This document shows, piece by piece, positions 8,404-16,781 of a DNA stretch of 64,000 nt. A program made the translations under genes and the position numbers. How positions within the stretch are numbered: position 1 is the stretch's first letter; each line of letters begins with the position of its first letter. Location: positions 62,001 through 126,000 of the forward strand of contig NZ_VXLC01000006.1 of assembly GCF_008704205.1 (NCBI RefSeq). The letters are read 5' to 3'. The notes under the pieces are model-generated. The model searched no databases. It saw only the letters and a program-made list of their open reading frames with translations, and was not told the origin of the DNA. The DNA is from Nocardia colli (lineage in GTDB: Bacteria; Actinomycetota; Actinomycetes; Mycobacteriales; Mycobacteriaceae).

Positions 8404-9174
8404 ATGGACACCATGGCGACACGGTTCGCGGAGAAGGTCGTGCTGATCACGGGCGCCAGCTCGGGCGTCGGCCACGCGGTAGCACTGCGGGTGGCGAGTG
8501 AAGGTGCAGCTGTAGTCCTCGGCGCCCGCGGCAAGGACCCGGGCGAGCAGGTGGCCGCCGAGATCCGGGCGGCGGGCGGGCGCGCGCTGTTCGTGCCGAC
8601 CGACGTGACAGTGGAGGCGGACGTCGAACGGCTCACCCAGGCGGCGCTCACCGAATACGGCCGCCTCGACGCGGCCTTCAACAACGCGGGTGCGCTCAAC
8701 TCCTTCGGCCCGATCGGCGAGATCGACGAGGCGGCCTGGCGGGCCGACCTGGAACTCAACCTGACCAGCGTGTTCTACGGCCTGCGCCACCAGGTACCCG
8801 CGCTGATCGCCAACGGCGGCGGCGTGATCCTCAACAACGCGTCGAACCTCGGCATGGTCGGCATGGGCTCGGTCGCGCCCTATGTCGCGGCCAAGCACGG
8901 CGTCGTCGGCCTGACCAGGGCGGTCGCGCTGGAGTCCGCGGCGCAGAGCGTGCGGGTGAACGCGATCGTGTCCGGCGCGATCGACACCCCGGCGTTCCGC
9001 AACTCGATGGGCGCGACGCCGGAGGGCGAGGCCTCCATCGCCGCACTGCACCCGCTGGGCCGGATCAGTCAGCCGGCCGAAATCGCGTCGTTCTGCGCGT
9101 ACCTGCTCAGTGACGAGGCCAGCTTCATCACCGGCGCGGCGCTCGCGATCGACGGCGGTTTCACCGCACAGTAG
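8404..9174 (+). CDS. SDR family NAD(P)-dependent oxidoreductase
   Basis: 256 residues. It shows the classical SDR motifs: cofactor-binding TGASSGVG (about residues 16-23), FNNAGAL (about 90), a Ser/Asn-rich catalytic strand and YVAAKHG (Tyr and Lys about residues 160-164), and the C-terminal GAALAIDGGFTAQ. The fold oxidises or reduces alcohols and ketones; the substrate is unknown. ATG 8404 follows GAGAAGGGA; the second Met at 8413 is also possible. It is a single-gene unit closed by a hairpin at 9181-9207. Confidence 0.87.
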   Translation: MDTMATRFAEKVVLITGASSGVGHAVALRVASEGAAVVLGARGKDPGEQVAAEIRAAGGRALFVPTDVTVEADVERLTQAALTEYGRLDAAFNNAGALNSFGPIGEIDEAAWRADLELNLTSVFYGLRHQVPALIANGGGVILNNASNLGMVGMGSVAPYVAAKHGVVGLTRAVALESAAQSVRVNAIVSGAIDTPAFRNSMGATPEGEASIAALHPLGRISQPAEIASFCAYLLSDEASFITGAALAIDGGFTAQ

Positions 9175-9180
9175 AAGCCC

Positions 9181-9207
9181 GGACGGGTCGCCGCGCGCGA
9201 CCCGTCC
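9181..9207 (+). terminator. Hairpin terminator after the SDR gene
   Basis: GGACGGGTCG (9181-9190) pairs perfectly with CGACCCGTCC (9198-9207) around a 7-nt loop, starting 7 bp past the SDR stop. No U-run follows. Confidence 0.65.
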
Positions 9208-9220
9208 GAACACTACCCAG

Positions 9221-9432
9221 CCGCGCACAAATCAGTACGCCGCGCACGAGCCGGTTAGTAATTGCGGGCGCGGCGGCACGAAACCTGCGCAGCCCCCGTC
9301 CGGCGCGTAGCCGCGAAGAGGTCAGCCTCGTGCGCTCACCACCGCATCGAACCTGCCTGCCGCGCACGAATCGGTACGCCGCGCGCGAACCGATCAGCGA
9401 TTTCGGGCGCGGCGGCATGAAACGTGCGCGGC
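9221..9432. repeat. Two direct copies of a 73-bp intergenic repeat
   Basis: Copy 1 at 9221-9293 and copy 2 at 9360-9432 match at about 61 of 73 positions. Both open with CCGCGCAC(A/G)AATC(A/G)GTACGC and end with GGGCGCGGCGGCA(C/T)GAAAC. A 66-bp spacer separates them. They lie between the SDR and fprB 3' ends. No reading frame is conserved through both copies. Confidence 0.7.
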
Positions 9433-9498
9433 GAGGTGAGTGCGGTGCGCCTGGAACAGGGCACCATCGACGGCGACGTTGGCGTCGATGGCGGCGGC

Positions 9499-9524
9499 CT
9501 CGCGGGACTGCGTAGTCCCGCGAG
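9499..9524 (-). terminator. Strong hairpin terminator after fprB
   Basis: CTCGCGGGACT (9499-9509) and AGTCCCGCGAG (9514-9524) form a perfect 11-bp stem with a 4-nt loop, 8 bp beyond the fprB stop on the reverse strand. Confidence 0.7.
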
Positions 9525-9531
9525 GAGATCG

Positions 9532-11115
9532 TCAGGAGCGAGTCAGCAGACGACGGACCGGGCTGCGGCGCTTGGTGGCGCCCGCAGTGCGGACCGCGGG
9601 CTGACGCCGGCGGATCAGGTGATCGAATTCCGTTGCGCTGCCTGCGGGTTCAGGAAGGCGACCGGCGTTGTAGTCGTCGGCCAGCTGCTGCACCGTCTGC
9701 TGCGCACAGGACTTGTTGGTGCCGATGAAGCCGGTCGGACCACGCTTGATCCAGCCGGTGACGTAGGTGCCGGGCAGCACCGCGCCCTCGATGCGTTCGA
9801 GCACGCGACCGTCCAGGTTCGGGATCACGTTCGTCGCGGCGTCGAACGGCAGGCCGGGCAGCGGCACACCGCGGTAGCCCACCGAGGTGAGCACCAGACC
9901 CGCGTCGAGCCGCTCGGCGGCGCCGGTCGCGACCGCACGGGTGCGGCCGTCGGCATCGGTGACGAGCTCGTTGCGGCTCACCTCGATGCCGGCGACCCGA
10001 TCGGTGCCGAGAATCTCGGTGGGAGAAGCCAAGTAGCGGAACACGATTCGCTTGCGCTCGCCGAACGGGCGGGCGGCCACGCGGTGCAGCAGGCGCAGCT
10101 TCTGCTCGACCTGATACGGCAGACCCTCGCTCACCTCGGGCAGTTCGCCCTCGATCGCGATGTCGACGTCGGCGCCGAGCAGGCCGACGAATTCCGGCAC
10201 GGTGAAGGCGGATTCGAGCGGACCGCGGCGGCCGAGGATAACCACCTCCTCGATCTTGCTCTCCCGCAACGCCCGCAGCGCGTACGGCGCGATGTCGGTG
10301 GCCGCCAACGCATCCGGATCGCTGGTCAGAATGCGCGCGACGTCGAGGGCGACGTTTCCGTTGCCGACGATCACCGCCCGCTGCTGCGACAGATCGAAGA
10401 TGCGGTCCACGTGATCGGGATGCCCGTTGTACCAGGCGACGAAGTCCGTGGCAGAGATGTTGCCGGACAACCCTTCACCGGGGATGCCGAGCTTGCGATC
10501 GGCGGACGCGCCGACGGCGTAGATCACCGCGTGGAAGTGATCGAGCAGCTCATCGTGCGAAACATGCGCGCCCACTTCGACATTCAGGTACGAGCCGAAA
10601 CCGTCCTGCGCCGAGATGATGTCGAACAGCTCGCTGACCCTGCGGGTCTTGTCGTGATCCGGCGCGACGCCGTGCCGGGCCAGCCCGTAGGGCACCGGCA
10701 GCCGATCGAACACGGTCACCGACACGTCGGGCTGGGTCAGCAGCTCGTCGGCCGCGTACATCGCCGACGGACCCGATCCGACGATCGCCACCCTCATGGG
10801 CTGGCGCTCGGTCCGGATCTCGGCCGCGGGCACCGGCTTCGCCAGCAGCGGCCGCGGCCGGGTCTGCCGGTAGAAGTCGGCGTTGATCTCGATGAACGGC
10901 TTCTGCTCGTCGGTCAGCTTCTTCGCCGACACGATCGCGTCGACCGGGCACGCGGTGGCGCAGGCGCCGCAGTCGACGCACGCCTTCGGGTCCACGTACA
11001 GCATGTCCGCGGTCAGGAAGTCCGGCTCATCCGGCGTCGGATGGATGCAGTTGACCGGGCAGGCGTACACGCACGACGCGTCGCTGCAACAGGATTGGGT
11101 GACGATGTAGGGCAC
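9532..11115 (-). CDS. fprB: Ferredoxin-fused NADPH-ferredoxin reductase FprB
   Basis: 527 residues. The N-terminus (1-60) is a ferredoxin domain with two cysteine clusters (CCSDASCVYACPVNC and CVDCGACATACPVDAI) suited to two iron-sulfur clusters. An adrenodoxin-reductase-like flavoprotein follows: FAD motif VAIVGSGPSAMYAADEL near residue 110, NADP motif VIVGNGNVALDVARIL near 250, and the C-terminal GWIKRGPTGFIGTNK. It moves electrons between NADPH and iron-sulfur partners. It starts at GTG 11115, one base after the stop of the AurF-like oxygenase gene. M. tuberculosis has the same pair (Rv0885-Rv0886), so it probably supplies that oxygenase with electrons (inference). Confidence 0.9.
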   Translation of the reverse strand: MPYIVTQSCCSDASCVYACPVNCIHPTPDEPDFLTADMLYVDPKACVDCGACATACPVDAIVSAKKLTDEQKPFIEINADFYRQTRPRPLLAKPVPAAEIRTERQPMRVAIVGSGPSAMYAADELLTQPDVSVTVFDRLPVPYGLARHGVAPDHDKTRRVSELFDIISAQDGFGSYLNVEVGAHVSHDELLDHFHAVIYAVGASADRKLGIPGEGLSGNISATDFVAWYNGHPDHVDRIFDLSQQRAVIVGNGNVALDVARILTSDPDALAATDIAPYALRALRESKIEEVVILGRRGPLESAFTVPEFVGLLGADVDIAIEGELPEVSEGLPYQVEQKLRLLHRVAARPFGERKRIVFRYLASPTEILGTDRVAGIEVSRNELVTDADGRTRAVATGAAERLDAGLVLTSVGYRGVPLPGLPFDAATNVIPNLDGRVLERIEGAVLPGTYVTGWIKRGPTGFIGTNKSCAQQTVQQLADDYNAGRLPEPAGSATEFDHLIRRRQPAVRTAGATKRRSPVRRLLTRS

Positions 11116-11116
11116 G

Positions 11117-12121
11117 TCAGCCGGCCTTGGCCGAACGCAGCGGCTCCGAACGGTAGCGGGTGGTGTGGCCGTCGATCTTGAGCAGCTTCCAGACCGCCTT
11201 GGAGACCGGGTTCATCAGGCCGATGTCCTTGGCCAGCGTGCGCACGTCGCCGAAGAAGTCGCTGAACTCCTGCTTGGATTCCTTCGACCCGTAGAACAGT
11301 TCCTTGCGGACGTAGTCCGGGATGTCGAATTCACGCCAGAACGACCGGGGCGGGGTGAAGATCGAGCGGCCCAGGATGTACATGACGATCGGCATGGCGA
11401 TCGACAGGATGAACTTGCTGCCCGGCTTCGCCTCGGGCACATGGATTTTCAGGAACTCGTGGGCGAAGGAGATGTGCCGCGCCTCTTCGGCCACATGAAT
11501 GGCCATGACGCCGCGCATGATCGGGTGCACGTCCTCGCCGGAGCGCAGGATCGCCTTCTGGATGTGGTCGATCGGCTCCTCGCCGGCCAGCACCGCCATG
11601 AAGAACAGGTTCGGGAACAGCGCCGCGACCGGGGCGCCGAGGTACTTGAACTTGCGCACCAGCGGGCCCATGCCGGGCACGTCCTCGCCGATCCGGTTCA
11701 CCATCTCCTGAAACATCAGGGTGTGGTTGTGCTCCTCGATCATCTCGTGGGAGCAGTAGCGGAACTCGGGGGAACCGTTAGGCAGGCCGAAGTTGTGCGT
11801 CACCATGCCGCTGATCAGGATGGTCTCGAACTGCAGACCCACCTTGGCGACGTTGGCCTGGCGGTACTTGCCGATGGCGATCTTGCGCTCGTCGGTCTGC
11901 GCGAGGTACCACGGGTGGCGACCGAGCGGATCGGCCGAAACGGGCAGGATCCACCGCTCCGGGCCCGCCTCGGGGGCGTAGTCCGGGTTGTCCCAGTCGA
12001 TGTCCTCGAACGGGTCGAAGTGCTTGTTGACCGATCCCTCGGAGAGCAGCAGCAGCTTCGAGGCGTACTCCTGCGCCTTCTCCAGATCGGAATCGACCGG
12101 GGGCGTCACGGCTGTAGACAT
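11117..12121 (-). CDS. AurF-like non-haem diiron oxygenase
   Basis: 334 residues, resembling Rv0885 and the p-aminobenzoate N-oxygenase AurF family. The helical-bundle ligands are visible: QFETILISGM (Glu, about residue 110), EMIEEHNHTLMFQEM (about 140) and VAEEARHISFAHEF (about 225), which together give the Glu/His set for two irons. Such enzymes activate O2 for N-oxygenation or desaturation; the substrate here is unknown. ATG 12121 is preceded by GAGGAGAGG. It is first in a two-gene operon with fprB. A promoter probably lies in the AT-richer stretch near 12140-12175. Confidence 0.85.
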   Translation of the reverse strand: MSTAVTPPVDSDLEKAQEYASKLLLLSEGSVNKHFDPFEDIDWDNPDYAPEAGPERWILPVSADPLGRHPWYLAQTDERKIAIGKYRQANVAKVGLQFETILISGMVTHNFGLPNGSPEFRYCSHEMIEEHNHTLMFQEMVNRIGEDVPGMGPLVRKFKYLGAPVAALFPNLFFMAVLAGEEPIDHIQKAILRSGEDVHPIMRGVMAIHVAEEARHISFAHEFLKIHVPEAKPGSKFILSIAMPIVMYILGRSIFTPPRSFWREFDIPDYVRKELFYGSKESKQEFSDFFGDVRTLAKDIGLMNPVSKAVWKLLKIDGHTTRYRSEPLRSAKAG

Positions 12122-12367
12122 CGTCGTCGCTGCCTCTCCTCGTAGGTTTATCTGTTTCCCATAGTTACACCTAAGGCGGGACACGTCAACCCACGAAGAC
12201 ATAACGCGCACGGCACCTGGACGGTCGACCGGCGAATGCGCGCGGCCGCCGCCACCGGCGCTCCTGGTCAGGGAACCCCGATGGCCGCGGCCGCACTCGA
12301 CGCAGCTTCGCTGCCGGGTAGATCCGGCGGCGGCCGCCCTCGTCACCACCGCCACCGGATCCCTCGG

Positions 12368-13537
12368 TCAGTGCAGCCCGAGCTGCGCCAATCCCACGAC
12401 CACGCCGTCGGCGGGCAGCGCGAGTGCCATGCCGATGCCGGCGACGGACAACCCGGCGGCCAGCGCGACTCTGCTCAGTCGCTGCTTGGTCCGTTGCGAC
12501 AACACCATCGCCCTGGTGGCCGCGCGCCGGTGCGCGCCCTGGCGGCGCTTGCCGTGGTGCTTACCCGCCGACTCCTCGGCGGCGACGGCGGCCCGCAGGC
12601 CGATGATCGCCGCGCCGTCCGCGATGGTGCGTTCCGGGTCGGGCGCGACGATCACCGGCCGCGCCAGCTCGCCCGCCAAGACCTGCGCCACCTCGACCGG
12701 CCGGGCCGCGCCGCCGACCACGACGACACAGTCGACATCGGCCATGGTGACGTCGGCGGCGCGCAGGCACCGGTAAACGAGTTCCAACGAGGCCCGCACA
12801 TGTTTGGTGCGCATCTCGTCCGCGGTCGTGCCGGTGACCGAACCCGATATAGAGGCCGACGGCAATCCGTGCCCGGCCCGCGAGGCGACCAGCGCGCCGA
12901 AGGCCCGGCCACCGTATTCGGCGGAGTGCATCGGCTGGCCGGCGATCGGGTTGCTCGGACAACCCGCGCCGACCCGGACCAGCGTGACGTCCAGGCTCGC
13001 GCCGCCTAGGTCGTAGACGAGTGCCAGCCCGGGCATGAGCGGGCCCCGGTCGGATTCCAGCCAGGCCACCGCCGCGATGGGTTCGGCGACCAGTTCGACG
13101 CTGTCCAATCCGATGGCGTCCAGCGAGGCGCGCAAATCGCCGATGTGCGTCTCGGTATAACGTGCCGGATAGGTGAGCGCGATGCCGACGTCGCCGCTGT
13201 GCGCGTCGTGGTGTGGCTGGTCCAGCAGTGTTTCGGTGATCAGGCACTCGGCGACCACGGCCACCAGATCCGCGGGCGAGAGGGCACGGTGGCCGACCCG
13301 CGCCGACATGATGGAACGTTGGGTGAGATCGGCGAATTCGATGATCGCGCGCCCGTGCCGCGGGATCATGCCGACCCGGGCCAGACCTGTGCTGTCGAAC
13401 GTGAGTGTCGTTCGGCGGGTGATGGATTGGGAGCGCTGGGCCCATCGGCGGCCCGGCGGAGCTTTCGCTGAACCCTCCTCCGCGAGCGCGGAAACCGTGT
13501 TCACCGTACCGATGCTCAAACCGAGACCAACCGCCAT
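12368..13537 (-). CDS. Second Hsp70-like protein, with C-terminal hydrophobic segment
   Basis: 389 residues, a shorter paralogue of the protein at 5853-7880. It begins MAVGLGLSIGTVNTVSALAE, so the phosphate-1 loop again lacks the canonical Asp. It keeps LVYDLGGASLDVTLVRVGAG, LVAEPIAAVAWLESDRGPL and VVVVGGAARPVEVAQVL. A basic linker (KHHGKRRQGAHRRAATRA) leads to a hydrophobic stretch near residues 355-380 and the chain stops there: there is no repeat tail and no peptide-binding domain. ATG 13537 follows AGAGGA; the open frame reaches 13672 but without family similarity. Topology suggests a cytosolic ATPase-like domain anchored by its C-terminus. Confidence 0.8.
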   Translation of the reverse strand: MAVGLGLSIGTVNTVSALAEEGSAKAPPGRRWAQRSQSITRRTTLTFDSTGLARVGMIPRHGRAIIEFADLTQRSIMSARVGHRALSPADLVAVVAECLITETLLDQPHHDAHSGDVGIALTYPARYTETHIGDLRASLDAIGLDSVELVAEPIAAVAWLESDRGPLMPGLALVYDLGGASLDVTLVRVGAGCPSNPIAGQPMHSAEYGGRAFGALVASRAGHGLPSASISGSVTGTTADEMRTKHVRASLELVYRCLRAADVTMADVDCVVVVGGAARPVEVAQVLAGELARPVIVAPDPERTIADGAAIIGLRAAVAAEESAGKHHGKRRQGAHRRAATRAMVLSQRTKQRLSRVALAAGLSVAGIGMALALPADGVVVGLAQLGLH

Positions 13538-14063
13538 CGCAATCCTCTGATCGCCGAGCCGATTTGCTTCGAACTCTGTCCACGCAACCACTCCGCGACC
13601 GGCCTGCCAACCACCGGACACCACGTTGTCCGCAGCCCGCCTGTTTTGGCACAGGTTGCATAGCACAAGCATCCATCCTGGTCACCTGCCCTGGACGGCG
13701 GCGAATGCGACGATGGCCGGATCCCACTGCGACACGCCGATATTCAGCGATGTCCCGTCCGTGTTTGCGGAGGCCTCGAACAACCGCACAGGCGTGGGGC
13801 GTCGCGCGTGATACACGTTCTCACATGCTGTGATAGCCCCTAACAATCCCCGGAACGCCGGACACGGCGGAGCCGGCAGCGGATACTGTCTCGACTCGCC
13901 GGGGCCGAGCCGACGACACACCGTGGCGCCCAACCCTCGGCCGCCGGCCCGATGTGGTGTCGACGCAACCGAATCACCGATTCCGCTGCGTCACCAACCC
14001 TCGACAACGCACGGATTCCGGTGCGCCAGCACAAGATCAGCAACGTCCCAGCAGCCGGATGAT
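13538..14063. other. 526-bp region without a supported gene
   Basis: Short open frames on both strands have no recognisable domain, no ribosome site and irregular codon use. The stretch lies upstream of the Hsp70-like gene and downstream of the secreted-protein gene, and should contain the promoter of the former. Confidence 0.4.
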
Positions 14064-14729
14064 CTATCGCACCGGCTGTGCCTGAATCCGGACCGTCCGG
14101 CTGTTCGCGGTCTCCCGCAGGATCCACAACGCCATCTGCGCGGCCTGCTCCTGCCATTGCGCGTACAGCGTCGGGAACGCGGACCGCTGAGCATCCTGCG
14201 CCGCCTGCCACAGCGGCCGATCCAGATAGTCGGGTGCGCGAAAGAGCAAGGCGTCCAAGAACTTTCCGGTCGCGTACCACGGATCGGTCACCTGTTCCGG
14301 CGCGCCCCACCCCGCCGACGGACGCTGCTGGAACAGTCCGAGCGAGTCGTGATCGACCGCGACGGTGAAGTTCCGCAGCGTGGATTCCTGCAATGCCGTG
14401 GCCAGCGACACCACCGCGGCATAGACCGGCAGCCCGCGCCGGCGCACCACCTCGACGATCACCCTGGCGTTGTCCCATTGCTCCGGGCTCGGGGTGAAAT
14501 GCTGCTGCCGCCCTTCCACACCGTGCGGAATCACCAATGGCTTGGCGCCGTCGACATACGGATCCGGCAGCAGCGGAGTGGAATGCGCTTCCAACGCCAC
14601 CGGTGGCGCCGAGATCGGCCCGGACGGATCGATGAGCGGTGCCGGAGCGGCGACGGCCGAATTCGCCTGGATGATCACGGCGGCACTGACCACGGTCAGC
14701 GCGAAAACAACTCTGTGCGTAATGGACAT
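14064..14729 (-). CDS. Secreted lysozyme-like/hypothetical protein
   Basis: 221 residues. An export signal is clear: MSITHRVVFALTVVSAAVII then a likely cleavage after SAVAA (about residue 28). The mature part contains VYAAVVSLATALQESTLRNF, DHDSLGLFQQRPSAGWG and DPWYATGKFLDALL. This pattern recurs at the ends of actinobacterial secreted cell-wall hydrolases and resembles a lysozyme-like fold (ALQES with the catalytic-type Glu). A role in cell-wall turnover is plausible but unproven. No good ribosome site precedes ATG 14729. Confidence 0.72.
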   Translation of the reverse strand: MSITHRVVFALTVVSAAVIIQANSAVAAPAPLIDPSGPISAPPVALEAHSTPLLPDPYVDGAKPLVIPHGVEGRQQHFTPSPEQWDNARVIVEVVRRRGLPVYAAVVSLATALQESTLRNFTVAVDHDSLGLFQQRPSAGWGAPEQVTDPWYATGKFLDALLFRAPDYLDRPLWQAAQDAQRSAFPTLYAQWQEQAAQMALWILRETANSRTVRIQAQPVR

Positions 14730-14809
14730 GGCGATGGATCAACTCCCCGCCTCCGACAAACACCCTGCTCATGCCAACAATCCCGGCAAGGTGAGCGGCG
14801 GCGATCGGC

Positions 14810-14830
14810 GGCCGGGGCGGTTCCCCGGCC
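14810..14830. terminator. Possible hairpin between cysA and the secreted-protein gene
   Basis: GGCCGGGG (14810-14817) pairs with CCCCGGCC (14823-14830) across a 5-nt loop. It is 150 bp past the cysA stop and could end the sulfate operon. The distance makes this uncertain; the 14730-14982 gap holds no gene. Confidence 0.35.
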
Positions 14831-14982
14831 GGGCTGGACTACCATCACGAATGCGCGTTCAGCAATCACGTTCCGATAAATCCGGAACCCGCTTTCGCAT
14901 TCAGACACTAAGAGTTGAGTCGAGAACTTTTCAGTTTCGACACGCCGCATCTGGGTATTGATTTATTTTTGCGCGCAATTCA

Positions 14983-15978
14983 TTACTGCGCGGGCAACTC
15001 CGGGATTCTGGTCGCGCGGGCGTACACGGTTTCCCCGTCGGAGAGCCGCAACGCCTCCGCGTCACCGCGGGTCACCTGCGCGGCGAACAGATCACCGGTC
15101 GCCGCGTTGCGCAGTTCGACCCGCACCTCGAAACCGAGATGCACGACCCGTTCGACGGTCGCCCGGGTGACACCGGCGGAATCCGCGGTCCCCTCGTGCT
15201 CGGCCTGCGCCATGCTCGGCTCCCGGCCGACCCGGATGTCGTGCGGACGCACCAGATGCCCGTTGAGCCGCGCCACGGCACCCAGGAACGACATGACGAA
15301 CTCGTTGGCCGGCCGGTCGTACACGTCCTCGGGCGTACCGACCTGCTCGATCCGCCCCTTGTTCATCACCGCGATCCGGTCGGCCACATCCAGGGCCTCC
15401 TCCTGATCGTGGGTGACCAGCACGGTGGTCACGTGGACCTCCTCGTGCAGCCGGCGCAGCCAGGTACGCAGATCGGCGCGCACCTTGGCGTCCAGCGCGC
15501 CGAACGGCTCGTCGAGCAGCAGCACCTGCGGGTCGACGGCGAGCGCGCGGGCCAGCGCCATCCGCTGCCGCTGGCCGCCGGACAGCTGGGCCGGATACCG
15601 ATGCTGGAAGCCGTCGAGACCGACGATGCCGAGCAGTTCGTCGACCCGCTTGGCGATCTCCTGCTTGGGCCGCTTGCGGATCTTCAGCCCGAACGCCACA
15701 TTGTCGCGCACGGTCATGTGCTTGAACGCGGCGTAATGCTGGAACACGAAGCCGATGTCGCGCTTCTGCGGCGGCACCCGGGTCACGTCGTTGCCGCCGA
15801 TCAGCACGATGCCGGAGTCGAGCGATTCGAGTCCGGCGATCGAGCGCAGCAGCGTCGACTTGCCCGAACCCGAGGGCCCGAGCAGGGCGGTCAGCTCGCC
15901 CTTCGGGATATCGATGGTGACGTCGTCGAGCGCGGCGAACGAACCGTAGTTCTTCTTCGCATTGGTCACGGTGATCAT
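14983..15978 (-). CDS. cysA: Sulfate/thiosulfate ABC importer ATPase CysA
   Basis: 331 residues. Walker A GPSGSGKST (about 34-42), Q-loop FVFQHYAAFKHMTV (about 82), signature LSGGQRQRMALARALA (about 134), Walker B VLLLDEPFGALD (about 155) and the switch His in LVTHDQEEALD are all present. A C-terminal regulatory extension (about 240-331) carries the TOBE-like portion, giving the usual CysA length. It powers the CysT/CysW permease. The ATG at 15978 overlaps the cysW stop (ATGA), so it is last in the coupled order subI-cysT-cysW-cysA. Confidence 0.93.
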   Translation of the reverse strand: MITVTNAKKNYGSFAALDDVTIDIPKGELTALLGPSGSGKSTLLRSIAGLESLDSGIVLIGGNDVTRVPPQKRDIGFVFQHYAAFKHMTVRDNVAFGLKIRKRPKQEIAKRVDELLGIVGLDGFQHRYPAQLSGGQRQRMALARALAVDPQVLLLDEPFGALDAKVRADLRTWLRRLHEEVHVTTVLVTHDQEEALDVADRIAVMNKGRIEQVGTPEDVYDRPANEFVMSFLGAVARLNGHLVRPHDIRVGREPSMAQAEHEGTADSAGVTRATVERVVHLGFEVRVELRNAATGDLFAAQVTRGDAEALRLSDGETVYARATRIPELPAQ

Positions 15979-16781
15979 TTGGTGCCCCGTTTGCGTTCGA
16001 GGAGGGTCATCAACAGGAGGGTGATGAGGGCGAGAGCCATCAGCAGGGTCGCGGCCGAGTAGGCGCCGAAGGTGTTGTGGTCGTTGATGTATCGGCCGTG
16101 CACCAGCAGCGTCAGCGTCTGCGACTTGCCGGGCTGCGCGGACGACACCATGATCACCGCGCCGAATTCGCCGAGCGCGCGGGCCACGGTGAGCACGACG
16201 CCGTAGGTGAGACCCCAGCGGATGGCGGGCAGGGTGATCCGCCAGAACGTCTGCCAGCGGGTGGCGCCGAGCGTCGCGGCGGCCTGTTCCTGGTCGTCGC
16301 CGATCTCGTGCAGCACCGGCTCGACCTCGCGCACCACGAACGGCAGCGTGACGAAGATGGTCGCGAGCACCATGCCGGGCAGGCCGAAGATCACCTTGAA
16401 GCCGGCGCCCTCCAGCCCGCCGAACCAGCCGTGCACGCCCCACAGCAGGATCAGCGCGACGCCGACCACCACCGGTGAGACCGCGAACGGCAGATCGACG
16501 ATGCCCTGAACGAGGGTGCGGCCGGGGAACTTTCCACGCACCAGCGCCAGCGCGGTGAAGATGCCGAAGATGACGTTCAGCGGGACCACGATCGCCACGA
16601 TGATCATGGACAGCTGGAACGCCGAGATCGCCGCGGGCGTGGTGATCGAGTCGATGAACGCGCCGATGCCCTTTTCGAAGGTGCGCAGCAGGATGATGAT
16701 CAGCGGCGACACGAGCAGCACGAACAGGTAGCCGAGCGCGACGACCCGCAGCGAAATCCGGGTGGGCCAAGAAAGATTCAT
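15975..16781 (-). CDS. cysW: Sulfate ABC transporter permease CysW
   Basis: 268 residues, six predicted membrane helices. The first is VVALGYLFVLLVSPLIIILL. The EAA loop that contacts CysA reads EQAAATLGATRWQTFWRITL (about residue 165), and the segment ARALGEFGAVIMVSS is typical of CysW. It pairs with CysT to form the sulfate channel in the inner membrane. Its start overlaps the cysT stop by 4 bp and its stop overlaps the cysA start. Confidence 0.92.
   Translation of the reverse strand: MNLSWPTRISLRVVALGYLFVLLVSPLIIILLRTFEKGIGAFIDSITTPAAISAFQLSMIIVAIVVPLNVIFGIFTALALVRGKFPGRTLVQGIVDLPFAVSPVVVGVALILLWGVHGWFGGLEGAGFKVIFGLPGMVLATIFVTLPFVVREVEPVLHEIGDDQEQAAATLGATRWQTFWRITLPAIRWGLTYGVVLTVARALGEFGAVIMVSSAQPGKSQTLTLLVHGRYINDHNTFGAYSAATLLMALALITLLLMTLLERKRGTK

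Noticed and set aside
9424..11181. 585-codon forward open frame opposite fprB
   Set aside because: Arg/Gly/Asp-rich text typical of the antisense of a high-GC gene; fprB on the other strand is certain.
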